From assembly GCF_013201035.1 (NCBI RefSeq), contig NZ_CP053707.1:2852001-2916000 (forward strand): a DNA stretch of 64,000 bases, given 5' to 3'. The position numbers and the translations under genes are program-made. The notes below the pieces were generated by a model, which searched no databases, was not told where the DNA came from, and saw only the letters and a list, made by a program, of their open reading frames with translations. This document shows positions 51,727 to 60,312 of the stretch, piece by piece (the stretch's first letter is position 1; each line of letters starts with the position of its first letter). The stretch is from Arthrobacter sp. NEB 688 (GTDB lineage Bacteria; Actinomycetota; Actinomycetes; Actinomycetales; Dermatophilaceae).

Positions 51727-52911
51727 TCAGGCCCCCGGGGTCCACCCGGTGCGCTCCGCCCAGGCGAGAGCCCGCGGGTGGGCCGCGTCGAACCAGGGCT
51801 CCTTGGCGTCGGCGTACTCCTGCGTCGTCACCAGCCGCGCCGCGAGGTCGGCCTTGACGGCCGCGTAGGCGTCCCGCTCACCGGGCTCGGCGCGCAGCCA
51901 GTCACGGAACAGGAGGGCGAACTGCCATCCGGGAGAACCGACCTCGCGCACGTGGACGTGGGCGACGCGCCCCGGGTCGGTCGAGCCGTGGAACCGCTTG
52001 GGCCAGGGCCGGCCGTCCTTGCCGTGGTCCTCGTCGACCCCGTCGACGCGCACGAAGCCCATCCGGGCCATCCCCGCGACGAACGCCGGCGCGTCGGCGT
52101 CGGCGAGGGACGCGACACCCACCTGGAGGTCGACGACGTCCTTGGCCGGGAGGTGCGGCACGGCCGTCGAGCCGACGTGGTCGAGCGTCGCGGCGGCCTC
52201 CCCCACGCCGTGGCGGACCCGCGCGAGCAGGCGGGCTGCGGCCGGGGCCCACCCGTCGTCCGGGGGGCACAGGACCGGGGCGGGCAGCCGGCTGCGCGTG
52301 CCGGTGCGCAGGTTCTCGGCGAAGGGCTCGAGGCGCTCGTGCCAGAGCCGGCGGACGGCGGTGGCCAGCGCCTGCGGGCTGCCCTCGTTCGGAAGCCAGA
52401 CGTCGGCGGCGGCCCGACGGGCCGCGTCGTCGGCCTGCGCCGCGACCCGGGCGCGGGCGTCGACCTCGTCCATCCCCCGGTCCCGGACGAGCCGGCCCAC
52501 GCGCACCTCCTCGTCGGCCCCGACGACGACGACGAGGTGGTACTCCCCCGTCATCCCCTGCTCGACGACGAGCGGCATGTCGTGGACGAGCACCCCGCCC
52601 GCGGGGACGGCGGCGACGAGCTCGGCGGTGCGGGCCCAGATCGCCGGGTGCGTGATCGCCTCGAGATCGCGCAGCGCGGCGGGGTCGCCGAAGACGACGC
52701 GCCCGAGCGCGGCCCGGTCGAGCGAGCCGTCCTCGCGCAGCAGGTGCGACCCGAACCGCCGGGCCACCTCGGCCAGGGCCGGGCGGCCCGGCTCCACGAC
52801 CTCGCGCGCGACGGCGTCGGCGTCGACGACGTGCGCCCCGAGCCGCGCCAGCTCGCGGGCGGCGGTCGACTTCCCGGACCCGATGCCTCCGGTCAGGCCC
52901 ACGCGCAGCAT
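51727..52911 (-). CDS. coaE: Dephospho-CoA kinase fused to a GrpB/UPF0157 domain
   Basis: Final step of coenzyme A synthesis. The 394-residue protein has a kinase domain (1-~200) with P-loop GGIGSGKST (8-16) and DADAVAREVV, then a GrpB-like nucleotidyltransferase-fold domain (about 205-390) with LDHVGSTAVPHLPAKDVVDLQVGV and GWQFALLFRDWLR. Mycobacterial CoaE has the same fusion. TAGGGT ends 7 bases before the ATG, indicating a leaderless message. Confidence 0.95.
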   Translation of the reverse strand: MLRVGLTGGIGSGKSTAARELARLGAHVVDADAVAREVVEPGRPALAEVARRFGSHLLREDGSLDRAALGRVVFGDPAALRDLEAITHPAIWARTAELVAAVPAGGVLVHDMPLVVEQGMTGEYHLVVVVGADEEVRVGRLVRDRGMDEVDARARVAAQADDAARRAAADVWLPNEGSPQALATAVRRLWHERLEPFAENLRTGTRSRLPAPVLCPPDDGWAPAAARLLARVRHGVGEAAATLDHVGSTAVPHLPAKDVVDLQVGVASLADADAPAFVAGMARMGFVRVDGVDEDHGKDGRPWPKRFHGSTDPGRVAHVHVREVGSPGWQFALLFRDWLRAEPGERDAYAAVKADLAARLVTTQEYADAKEPWFDAAHPRALAWAERTGWTPGA

Positions 52912-52918
52912 GCGGCCG

Positions 52919-52924
52919 ACCCTA
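52919..52924 (-). promoter_or_regulatory. Leaderless -10 hexamer TAGGGT of coaE
   Basis: Minus-strand TAGGGT with 7 bases to the ATG at 52911; 45 bases from the divergent hexamer at 52970. Confidence 0.6.
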
Positions 52925-52969
52925 CCGGCGCGCCCCCACGATGCCCCGTGCCCGGACCCGACCGGCGGG

Positions 52970-52975
52970 TAACCT
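52970..52975 (+). promoter_or_regulatory. Leaderless -10 hexamer TAACCT of the first acyltransferase gene
   Basis: TAACCT ends 6 bases before the GTG at 52982. Confidence 0.5.
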
Positions 52976-52981
52976 CCTCGG

Positions 52982-54160
52982 GTGACGACCGAGACGCGGG
53001 GGGCCCCGACCGCCGGGACCCGTGCCGGCGCGCCCGGGAGCCGCCTGCTCGCGCTCGACGGGCTGCGCGGCGTCACCATCGTCCTCGTCGTCCTCGGCCA
53101 CCTCAGCGCCTTCCTCTGGCCGGTGGAGGGCATCCGCTCGACCCCGTGGCTGCGCGGGCTCGTGGCCGGCGGGGCCGTGCCGATCTTCTTCGTGGTCAGC
53201 GGGTACATCGTCACCGCGGGCCTGCTGCGCGAGGACGAGCGCGGCACCCTCGACCCCGTCCGCTTCTACGCCCGGCGGCTGGTCCGGCTCGGCGCGCAGG
53301 TCGTCCCGCTGTGCGCCGCCGTCGTCCTCGTCGCCGCCCTCGACCCGACCGACACCGCGCCGGCGGGGTCGACCGTCACGACCGTGACCCACACGCTGAC
53401 CTACACGAACAACTGGCTGTACGCGCTCGACCCGCTGCAGGCCCGCCCCGACCTCGGGCACCTGTGGTTCCTCTCGGTCCAGCAGCAGTGGTACCTCGTC
53501 CTGCCGCTGGCGGTGGCCGCCCTCGCGGCCCGACGCCGTGTCCTCACGTGGGTCCTCGTCCTGCTCGCCGTCGCGTCGGCGACCTACCGGCTCGTCGAGG
53601 TGTCCGACGCGACCTGGTTCGGGCTCTCGGTCGGCACCTTCGCGCGGGCCGACGGCCTGCTCCTCGGGGCCGCCCTCGCCGTGGCCCTGCCAGCGCTGCG
53701 GCGCCTCGCCCCCCGGGCCTCCGTCGTCGGCACCCTCCTGCTCGTCGCGGTGCCGGTCCTGCTGTCCGTCGGCGGCGAGCTCGGTCCCTACGCCTACCTC
53801 GAGGACTGGAGCGTCGCCTTCGTCCTCGTCGCGGCCGGCCTCGTGGCCGCCGTCGTCCTCCACGAGCGCGAGAGCGGCCTGACCCGGGCGTTGTCGGCCC
53901 GCTGGCTCACCTGGCTCGGCCGCGCCTCCCTCGTCGTCTACGTCTGGCACTACCCGGTGATCTTCTTCGTCGGCCGCCACGTCGGGCCCGACGCCTCCCC
54001 CGTGGTCACGACGGCGGTCGTCCTCTCCGTCGTCGGGGTCATCACGGTGGTCAGCCACCGCTGGGTCGAGGAGCCGGTGCGCCGCTGGCTCGCGACGCAC
54101 CTGCGCCCGGCGCCCACCGACCGGCCGCTGCCGCCCGCGCCCGGGGTGGGCGTCGCGTGA
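52982..54160 (+). CDS. Acyltransferase 3 family membrane protein (OafA/YrhL-like)
   Basis: A 392-residue membrane O-acyltransferase with about ten helices. Family features are LLALDGLRGVTIVLVVLGH (about residues 22-40, with the conserved His), VPIFFVVSGYIVT, RFYARRLVRL and SVQQQWYLVLPL. There is no SGNH hydrolase domain. It probably acetylates a wall or surface glycan; the acceptor is unknown. The stop overlaps the next GTG, pairing two homologues. Confidence 0.88.
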   Translation: MTTETRGAPTAGTRAGAPGSRLLALDGLRGVTIVLVVLGHLSAFLWPVEGIRSTPWLRGLVAGGAVPIFFVVSGYIVTAGLLREDERGTLDPVRFYARRLVRLGAQVVPLCAAVVLVAALDPTDTAPAGSTVTTVTHTLTYTNNWLYALDPLQARPDLGHLWFLSVQQQWYLVLPLAVAALAARRRVLTWVLVLLAVASATYRLVEVSDATWFGLSVGTFARADGLLLGAALAVALPALRRLAPRASVVGTLLLVAVPVLLSVGGELGPYAYLEDWSVAFVLVAAGLVAAVVLHERESGLTRALSARWLTWLGRASLVVYVWHYPVIFFVGRHVGPDASPVVTTAVVLSVVGVITVVSHRWVEEPVRRWLATHLRPAPTDRPLPPAPGVGVA

Positions 54161-55374
54161 GCACCGCCCCGCCCGTCTCGCCGCCCTCCACCCTCCACGG
54201 GGTGGTGCACCGCTCGCTCCCCGTCGACGGGCTGCGCGGCGCGGCGATCGCCCTCGTCGTGCTCTTCCACGCCCACGTCGTCTGGCCGACGAGCGAGCGG
54301 CCCCCGCTCGGCTCGCTCGGGGCGCTCTTCCAGGGCGGCAACATCGCGGTCAGCGCGTTCTACGTCATCAGCGGGTACCTCGTGACCGAGCGGATGCTCG
54401 CCGCGACGGCCCAGCGTCGGGTCTGGGGTCCGCTGCTCTACCTCGAGCAGCGCACGGTCCGCATCGCGCTCCAGCTCTACGTGCTGCTCGCGGCGGTCCT
54501 CGTGGCCTGGCGCCTGGACCCCACCGACACCACCTCGAGCGACACGACCATCCGCTCGGTCCTCGCGACCGCCACGTTCACCTTCAACACCTACGTGCGC
54601 GACCACGCGCTGGCCGCCCGCTCGGACCTCGGCCCGCTGTACTTCCTCAGCATCGACGTGCAGTTCTTCGTCGTCGCGGCCGTCGTCGTCATCCTGCTCG
54701 CCCGTCGCCGGCGGCTGCTCGTCGGGGTCGCCGTCGTCGCGCTCGTCGCCACCTTCTGGTGGCGCTGGCAGCTCTACCTCGACGAGGGCTGGTTCCGGGC
54801 GGCGCTCACGACGACCGCCCGGATGGACGGCCTCCTCGCGGGCGCCGCCGCCGCGGCCCTGCTCCAGGGTCGACCGCCCCCGGCGTGGCTGCGCCGGCAC
54901 GCGACGGCCCTCGCGGGGAGCGGGCTGCTGCTCCTCGTCGGCCTCCTGCTCAGCTGCGTGTTCGTCGGGATCGACGGGTACTTCGGCCTCCAGGGGGTGC
55001 TGGCCACCCTCGCCGCCACGGCGCTCGTCGTCGGTCTGGCCAACGGCGCCGCGGCCGACGGCCTCGGCAGCCGGCTGCTGTCGGCGCGACCGCTCGTCGT
55101 CCTGGGGCAGGCCTCGCTCACGGTGTTCCTCTGGCACATGCCGGTCTTCCAGGTGGTCCAGCGGCACGCGGGCACGTGGGACACCCTCCCCCGGCTGCTC
55201 GTCACCGCCGTCGCCCTCGGTGCCGTCGTCGTCGGCGTCCACCGGTTCGTCGTCCCGGCCGCCGAGGGCGTCGTCCGGCGCGTCTTCGGCTCGCGCCGGC
55301 TCTCGCGGCTCGCGGGCCGCGCCGGCTCAGGCGTCGGCGAGGCGCGCGGGGAAGCCGCCCGTCGCGACGGGTGA
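54157..55374 (+). CDS. Acyltransferase 3 family membrane protein (OafA/YrhL-like)
   Basis: A 405-residue paralogue of the upstream gene with the same order of motifs: LPVDGLRGAAIALVVLFHAHVVW, VSAFYVISGYLVTERM, LYLEQRTVRIALQ and LYFLSIDVQFFVV. The GTG overlaps the previous stop by 4 bases. The C-terminal basic tail (about 375-405) runs 48 bases over the 3' end of the minus-strand FDOR gene. The two are likely cotranscribed. Confidence 0.87.
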   Translation: MSTAPPVSPPSTLHGVVHRSLPVDGLRGAAIALVVLFHAHVVWPTSERPPLGSLGALFQGGNIAVSAFYVISGYLVTERMLAATAQRRVWGPLLYLEQRTVRIALQLYVLLAAVLVAWRLDPTDTTSSDTTIRSVLATATFTFNTYVRDHALAARSDLGPLYFLSIDVQFFVVAAVVVILLARRRRLLVGVAVVALVATFWWRWQLYLDEGWFRAALTTTARMDGLLAGAAAAALLQGRPPPAWLRRHATALAGSGLLLLVGLLLSCVFVGIDGYFGLQGVLATLAATALVVGLANGAAADGLGSRLLSARPLVVLGQASLTVFLWHMPVFQVVQRHAGTWDTLPRLLVTAVALGAVVVGVHRFVVPAAEGVVRRVFGSRRLSRLAGRAGSGVGEARGEAARRDG

Positions 55375-55797
55375 CCAGCGCGTCGGGGTGATCCGCAGCA
55401 GCGACTTGCCCTGCTCGACCATCGCCCGCCGGTACTCGTCCCAGTCGGGGTGCTCGCCGGAGATGTTGCGGAAGTACTCGACGAAGGGCTCGACGTCGTC
55501 GACCGCGTCGACGACCTCGGCGTCACCGTCGACCTGCACCCACGCGCCACCGAAGTCGTCCGAGAGCACGAGGACGCTGCAGCGCCCGTCGCGCCGGGCG
55601 TTGCGGACCTTGGCCCGCTCGGGGTAGCTCGTGACGACGATGCGGCCGGCGTCGTCGACCCCGCCCGTGACCGGCGAGGCCTGGGGGCGCCCGTCGGACC
55701 CGCGCGTGGTCATGAGGACCATGTGGTGGCGGGGACGGACGAACTCGAGGAGGTCGGCGAGCTCGACGGAGGTGTTCGTGGCGATCGTGCGTGGCAT
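55327..55797 (-). CDS. PPOX-class F420-dependent oxidoreductase family protein (FDOR)
   Basis: A 156-residue split-beta-barrel flavin/deazaflavin-binding protein. ELLEFV-like N-terminus, MVLMTTRGSDGRPQASPVTG (about residues 27-46), TSYPERAKVRNARRDGRCSVLV (about 56-77) and WVQVDGDAEVV (about 85) follow the FDOR-B pattern. The substrate is unknown. It lies 30 bases after the ABC ATPase gene and may be its operon partner. Its 3' end overlaps the convergent acyltransferase gene by 48 bases. Confidence 0.85.
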   Translation of the reverse strand: MPRTIATNTSVELADLLEFVRPRHHMVLMTTRGSDGRPQASPVTGGVDDAGRIVVTSYPERAKVRNARRDGRCSVLVLSDDFGGAWVQVDGDAEVVDAVDDVEPFVEYFRNISGEHPDWDEYRRAMVEQGKSLLRITPTRWSPVATGGFPARLADA

Positions 55798-55827
55798 GGC
55801 TCCACCCTGCCACGCACGACCACCCCG

Positions 55828-56919
<1,092 letters not shown>

Positions 56920-56932
56920 GGGGTGGCTCTCC

Positions 56933-58225
56933 TCAGAGCTTGGACTTGATCTGGTTGTCGAAGACCTGCTGGCTCTCCTGGTCGAGGCCGGCGAAGACGG
57001 TCGCGACGTCCTGGCCCTGCGCCACCTGGTCCAGGCCCTTGCCGATGCGGGCGCCGCCGCCGGGCAGGAGCACGCGGACGTTGTCCTGCGAGCGGGTCTG
57101 CGGCAGCTGGTCGATCGCGGTCTTGGCGTTCGGGTTCTTCGCGAGGTAGTCCTTCTCGGACTGCAGCTCGACGGCCGACTTGCGCACCGGCATGTAGCCC
57201 GTCGCCTGGGTGAAGGTCACGGTGCTCTCGGCGTTGGTGAGGAACTCGGCGAGCTTGACCGCGTTGGCCTTGCGCGCATCCGAGATGTTCGCCGGGATGC
57301 CGAGGCCCGCGCCTCCGGTCGGGCAGTTGCCCTCACCCGGGAGGAACGCGGTGCCGACCTCGAACTTCGCGTCCTTCGTGATGCCGCCGAGCGAGCCGGT
57401 GGACTGGAGGATGCAGCCGGCGAGCCCCGCCGAGAAGTCGGCCTCCGGGGTCGCGTTGAACTTGACGACGCCGCCCTTCGCGAGGTCCTGGAGGTACTGG
57501 CCGGCCTTGACGGTGCCCTCGGCCGAGAAGGTGGGCGTCCACTCCTGCGAGTAGCCGCCGCCGTAGCCCCACGCCATGTTCTGGAAGTGCCAGTCGAGGT
57601 AGTTCGAGCCGTCCGGCAGCTCCATCGCGAACTTGCCGTTGCCGGCGGCCGCCTTGAGCGCCTCGGACCACTCCTTGAACTCGTCCCAGTCCTTCGGGCC
57701 GCGGTCCTCGAGCCCGGCCTTGGACCAGATCTCCTTGTTGTAGTAGAAGAGCGGCGTCGAGCGGGAGTACGGCAGCGCGAAGTGGCCGCCGTCGAAGAGG
57801 TAGTCGCCGTAGAGGGCGTCGACGTAGTCCGCGGTGTCGATCTTCGCGGTCGTCAGCAGCTCGTCGAGGGGGGTCAGCTGCTTGTTGAGCGCGAAGTTGA
57901 ACCACGTGACGTCGGAGACGACGACGAGGTCCGGCAGGGTCCCCCCGACGAGGGCGCCGTTGAACTTCTGGGCGACCTCCTCGTAGTTCTTGCCGGCGTC
58001 GACGAGCTTGACGGTGATGCCGGGGTTCGCCTTCTGGAAGGCGGCGATGAGCTCCTGCTCGACCGGCTTGCTGTTGCCCGGGTGGTTGCTCCAGAGCTCG
58101 AGCGTCGTGCCGTCGCCCCCCTGGTCGGAGGTGGCGCTCGTGCCGGTGCCGGCGCAGGCGCTGAGGCCGGCGGCGCCCGCGACGCCGGCGAGGCCGAGGA
58201 ACCCTCGGCGGGTGACGTTGTTCAT
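56933..58225 (-). CDS. Extracellular solute-binding lipoprotein (UgpB-like)
   Basis: A 430-residue family 1 binding protein with a Tat motif RRGFLG (6-11) and lipobox LSAC (C24). The segment LWSNHPGNSKPVEQELIAAF and DLVVVSDVTWFNFAL (about residue 103) resemble glycerol-3-phosphate/glycerophosphodiester binding proteins more than maltose-type ones; this is a pattern judgement. The ATG at 58225 is preceded by GGGAGGG. It lies 95 bases after the permease gene, and the gap contains imperfect tandem repeats. Confidence 0.87.
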   Translation of the reverse strand: MNNVTRRGFLGLAGVAGAAGLSACAGTGTSATSDQGGDGTTLELWSNHPGNSKPVEQELIAAFQKANPGITVKLVDAGKNYEEVAQKFNGALVGGTLPDLVVVSDVTWFNFALNKQLTPLDELLTTAKIDTADYVDALYGDYLFDGGHFALPYSRSTPLFYYNKEIWSKAGLEDRGPKDWDEFKEWSEALKAAAGNGKFAMELPDGSNYLDWHFQNMAWGYGGGYSQEWTPTFSAEGTVKAGQYLQDLAKGGVVKFNATPEADFSAGLAGCILQSTGSLGGITKDAKFEVGTAFLPGEGNCPTGGAGLGIPANISDARKANAVKLAEFLTNAESTVTFTQATGYMPVRKSAVELQSEKDYLAKNPNAKTAIDQLPQTRSQDNVRVLLPGGGARIGKGLDQVAQGQDVATVFAGLDQESQQVFDNQIKSKL

Positions 58226-58245
58226 GGTGGTGCCCTCCCTGTGGT

Positions 58246-58318
58246 CCGGGCCTGCTCGCCCGGGGTGGATGTGCGTGGTCGGTCGTGCGTCGTCGGTCGG
58301 TGCTGCGTCGTCGGCGCG
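58246..58318. repeat. Imperfect tandem repeats and small hairpin before the UgpB-like gene
   Basis: Three or so degenerate copies of a GTGCGTCGTCGGTCG-like unit (about 58270-58318), next to a 6-bp hairpin CCGGGC-CTGCTC-GCCCGG at 58246-58263. They fill the 95-base gap inside the operon. A role in mRNA processing or attenuation is possible. Confidence 0.4.
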
Positions 58319-58320
58319 GG

Positions 58321-59181
58321 TCAGCTCTTGACGGCCCCCGCGGTGAGGCCCTTGATCATCTGGCGCTGCAGGACGAGGAAGAGGACGAGCACGGGCAGCA
58401 TCGCGAGCACCGTGCCGGCCATCACCGGACCCCAGTTGGTGACGCCGTCGTTGTTCTGCAGGAGCGTCAGGCCGACCGGCAGCGGCGCGGTGCGCTGGTC
58501 GTCGGACATGAGGAACGGCCAGAGGTACTCGTTCCACTCGTTGACGACGGTGATGAGCGAGAAGGCGACGAGCGTCGGCCACGACATCGGCAGCACGACC
58601 CGCCAGAGCAGCTTGATCGGGCCGGCGCCGTCGAGGCGGGCGGCCTCGATGATCTCGCCCGGGAGGCTGAGGAACTGGTTGCGCATGAGGAAGGTCCCGA
58701 AGGCCACCCCGGCGAGCGGGATGATGATGCCCTGGAAGGTGTTCCGCCAGCCCAGCTGCGCGACGAGCGCGTAGTTGCTGATGACCGTGATCTGGTTCGG
58801 CACCATGAGCGCGGCGATGACGACGAGGAAGACGACGTTGCGGCCGGGGAACCTCAGCAGCGAGAGCGCGTACGCGCTGATGACCCCGAGGACGATCTTC
58901 GACGCCGAGAGCACGAGCGTGATGATGACCGAGTTGCGGAAGTAGTCGAGGAACGGGATGCGCGTCGTCACGTCGCGGTAGTTCGCGGTCGTCCCCGGGT
59001 CGGGGAGCCACTGCGCCGGCTGCACGTAGATGTCGCCGCGCTCCTTGAGCGAGGTGATGACGATCCAGAAGAGCGGGACGCCGACGACGAGCAGGACGAC
59101 GACCATCCCGGCGTAGCCGGCGACGGTCATCCCGCGGGAGCGGTGCGAGGCGGCCTCGGCCCCGTGCGCGCGCGCCGTCAC
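58321..59181 (-). CDS. ABC transporter permease (UgpE/MalG type)
   Basis: A 286-residue permease with six helices. The EAA loop is EAARLDGAGPIKLLWRVVLP (about residue 190), and NEWNEYLWPFLM (about 225) is typical of the UgpE/MalG branch. The GTG overlaps the stop of the upstream permease by 4 bases. It acts with the UgpA-like permease and the ATPase of the same operon. Confidence 0.9.
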   Translation of the reverse strand: MTARAHGAEAASHRSRGMTVAGYAGMVVVLLVVGVPLFWIVITSLKERGDIYVQPAQWLPDPGTTANYRDVTTRIPFLDYFRNSVIITLVLSASKIVLGVISAYALSLLRFPGRNVVFLVVIAALMVPNQITVISNYALVAQLGWRNTFQGIIIPLAGVAFGTFLMRNQFLSLPGEIIEAARLDGAGPIKLLWRVVLPMSWPTLVAFSLITVVNEWNEYLWPFLMSDDQRTAPLPVGLTLLQNNDGVTNWGPVMAGTVLAMLPVLVLFLVLQRQMIKGLTAGAVKS

Positions 59182-60143
59182 GACCGCTGCCCCCGGTCCA
59201 TGATCCGCACCTGGACGACGGTGACGAGCAGGAGGATGAGGAACATGACGGTCGCGACCGTCGCGCCGTAGCCGGCCCGCTGGTTGACGAACGTCTCGCG
59301 GTAGACCTGGTAGACGAGCGTCATCGTGCCGTCGCCCACGGGTCCGCCGCGGGTCATGACGTTGATGATGTCGAAGACCTGGACCGAGCTGAGCAGCACG
59401 GTGATCGAGAGGAAGAAGGTCGTCGGGCGCAGCTGCGGCAGGAGCACCTTGCGGAAGTGCGTCCACGGGGAGGCGCCGTCGATCTCGGCGGCCTCGTCGA
59501 GGTCCGCGCGCCGGCCCTGGAGGGCCGCGAGGTAGATGACGAAGGTGTAGCCGAGGTTCTTCCAGATGTAGGTGAAGGTCACCATGAACAGCGCCCAGCC
59601 GGAGCGCTGGTAGAAGTCCGGCGCCTCGACGCCGATGCGGGCCAGGAGGTCGCGCACGAGCCCGAAGCTGGGGTCGAAGACGAACTGGAAGGCCACGCCG
59701 ACCGCGGCTCCGGAGATGACGAAGGGCGCGAAGACCGCCGAGCGGACGAGGTTGCGCCCGCGCAGCCGCTGGTCGAGGAGGACGGCCAGCCCGAGGCCGA
59801 GAGCCATCGAGATGCCCACCGTCGCCACGGTGAAGACGAGCGTGTTCCCGAGGACGGTGCGGGTGTCCTCGCGGCCGAACCACTCGACGTAGTTGGCGAC
59901 CCCGACGGGGTTCGCGACCGGCGCCGAGATGTTCCAGTCCGTGAAGGACAGGCGGATGTTGTCGAGCAGCGGCCGGTAGGTGAAGACCACGAGCAGGACG
60001 AGGTTCGGGGCCAGGAGCAGCGCGGCGAGCGACCACTCCCAGGCGCGTCCGGACGAGCGTCGCGGAGGGGGGCCGACCGGCGCTGGCGGGCCGGCGGTTC
60101 CCCCTCGCGCGACATCGGGCTGGGTCGTCGACGTCGGCGGCAC
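59178..60143 (-). CDS. ABC transporter permease (UgpA/MalF type)
   Basis: A 321-residue permease with six helices after a Pro/Gly-rich cytoplasmic tail (about 1-32). The EAA loop is EAAEIDGASPWTHFRKVLLP (about residue 218). It is the first gene of a five-gene minus-strand operon (permease, permease, binding protein, ATPase, FDOR). TAGGGT 7 bases before the GTG indicates a leaderless start. Confidence 0.9.
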   Translation of the reverse strand: MPPTSTTQPDVARGGTAGPPAPVGPPPRRSSGRAWEWSLAALLLAPNLVLLVVFTYRPLLDNIRLSFTDWNISAPVANPVGVANYVEWFGREDTRTVLGNTLVFTVATVGISMALGLGLAVLLDQRLRGRNLVRSAVFAPFVISGAAVGVAFQFVFDPSFGLVRDLLARIGVEAPDFYQRSGWALFMVTFTYIWKNLGYTFVIYLAALQGRRADLDEAAEIDGASPWTHFRKVLLPQLRPTTFFLSITVLLSSVQVFDIINVMTRGGPVGDGTMTLVYQVYRETFVNQRAGYGATVATVMFLILLLVTVVQVRIMDRGQRS

Positions 60144-60150
60144 GCGGCCG

Positions 60151-60156
60151 ACCCTA
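60151..60156 (-). promoter_or_regulatory. Leaderless -10 hexamer TAGGGT of the UgpA-like gene
   Basis: Minus-strand TAGGGT with 7 bases to the GTG at 60143. It is the promoter for the whole ABC operon. Confidence 0.6.
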
Positions 60157-60244
60157 ACCGCGTCGTCGGACCCACGGGGGCTTCGGCGTGAACGAGTTCC
60201 GTCCGGAAGGTGACAACTGTGAACGCGTCACGTCCGGACACGGG

Positions 60245-60278
60245 CGAGGGGCCCGGACCAGATGGTCCGGGCCCCTCG
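60245..60278 (-). terminator. rpsA terminator hairpin
   Basis: Perfect 16-bp complementarity (60245-60260 with 60263-60278) around GA, so 1-2 pairs must open for the loop. It starts 34 bases after the rpsA stop and has no U-tract. Confidence 0.75.
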
Positions 60279-60312
60279 TGGCAGAGCCGGTGCGCCGTGA
60301 CGGCGCGGTGGC

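Noticed and set aside
55798-55827. CAGGGT 6 bases before the FDOR ATG as another leaderless promoter
   Set aside because: The first base breaks TANNNT, and the gene lies only 30 bases after the ATPase gene, so cotranscription is more likely.
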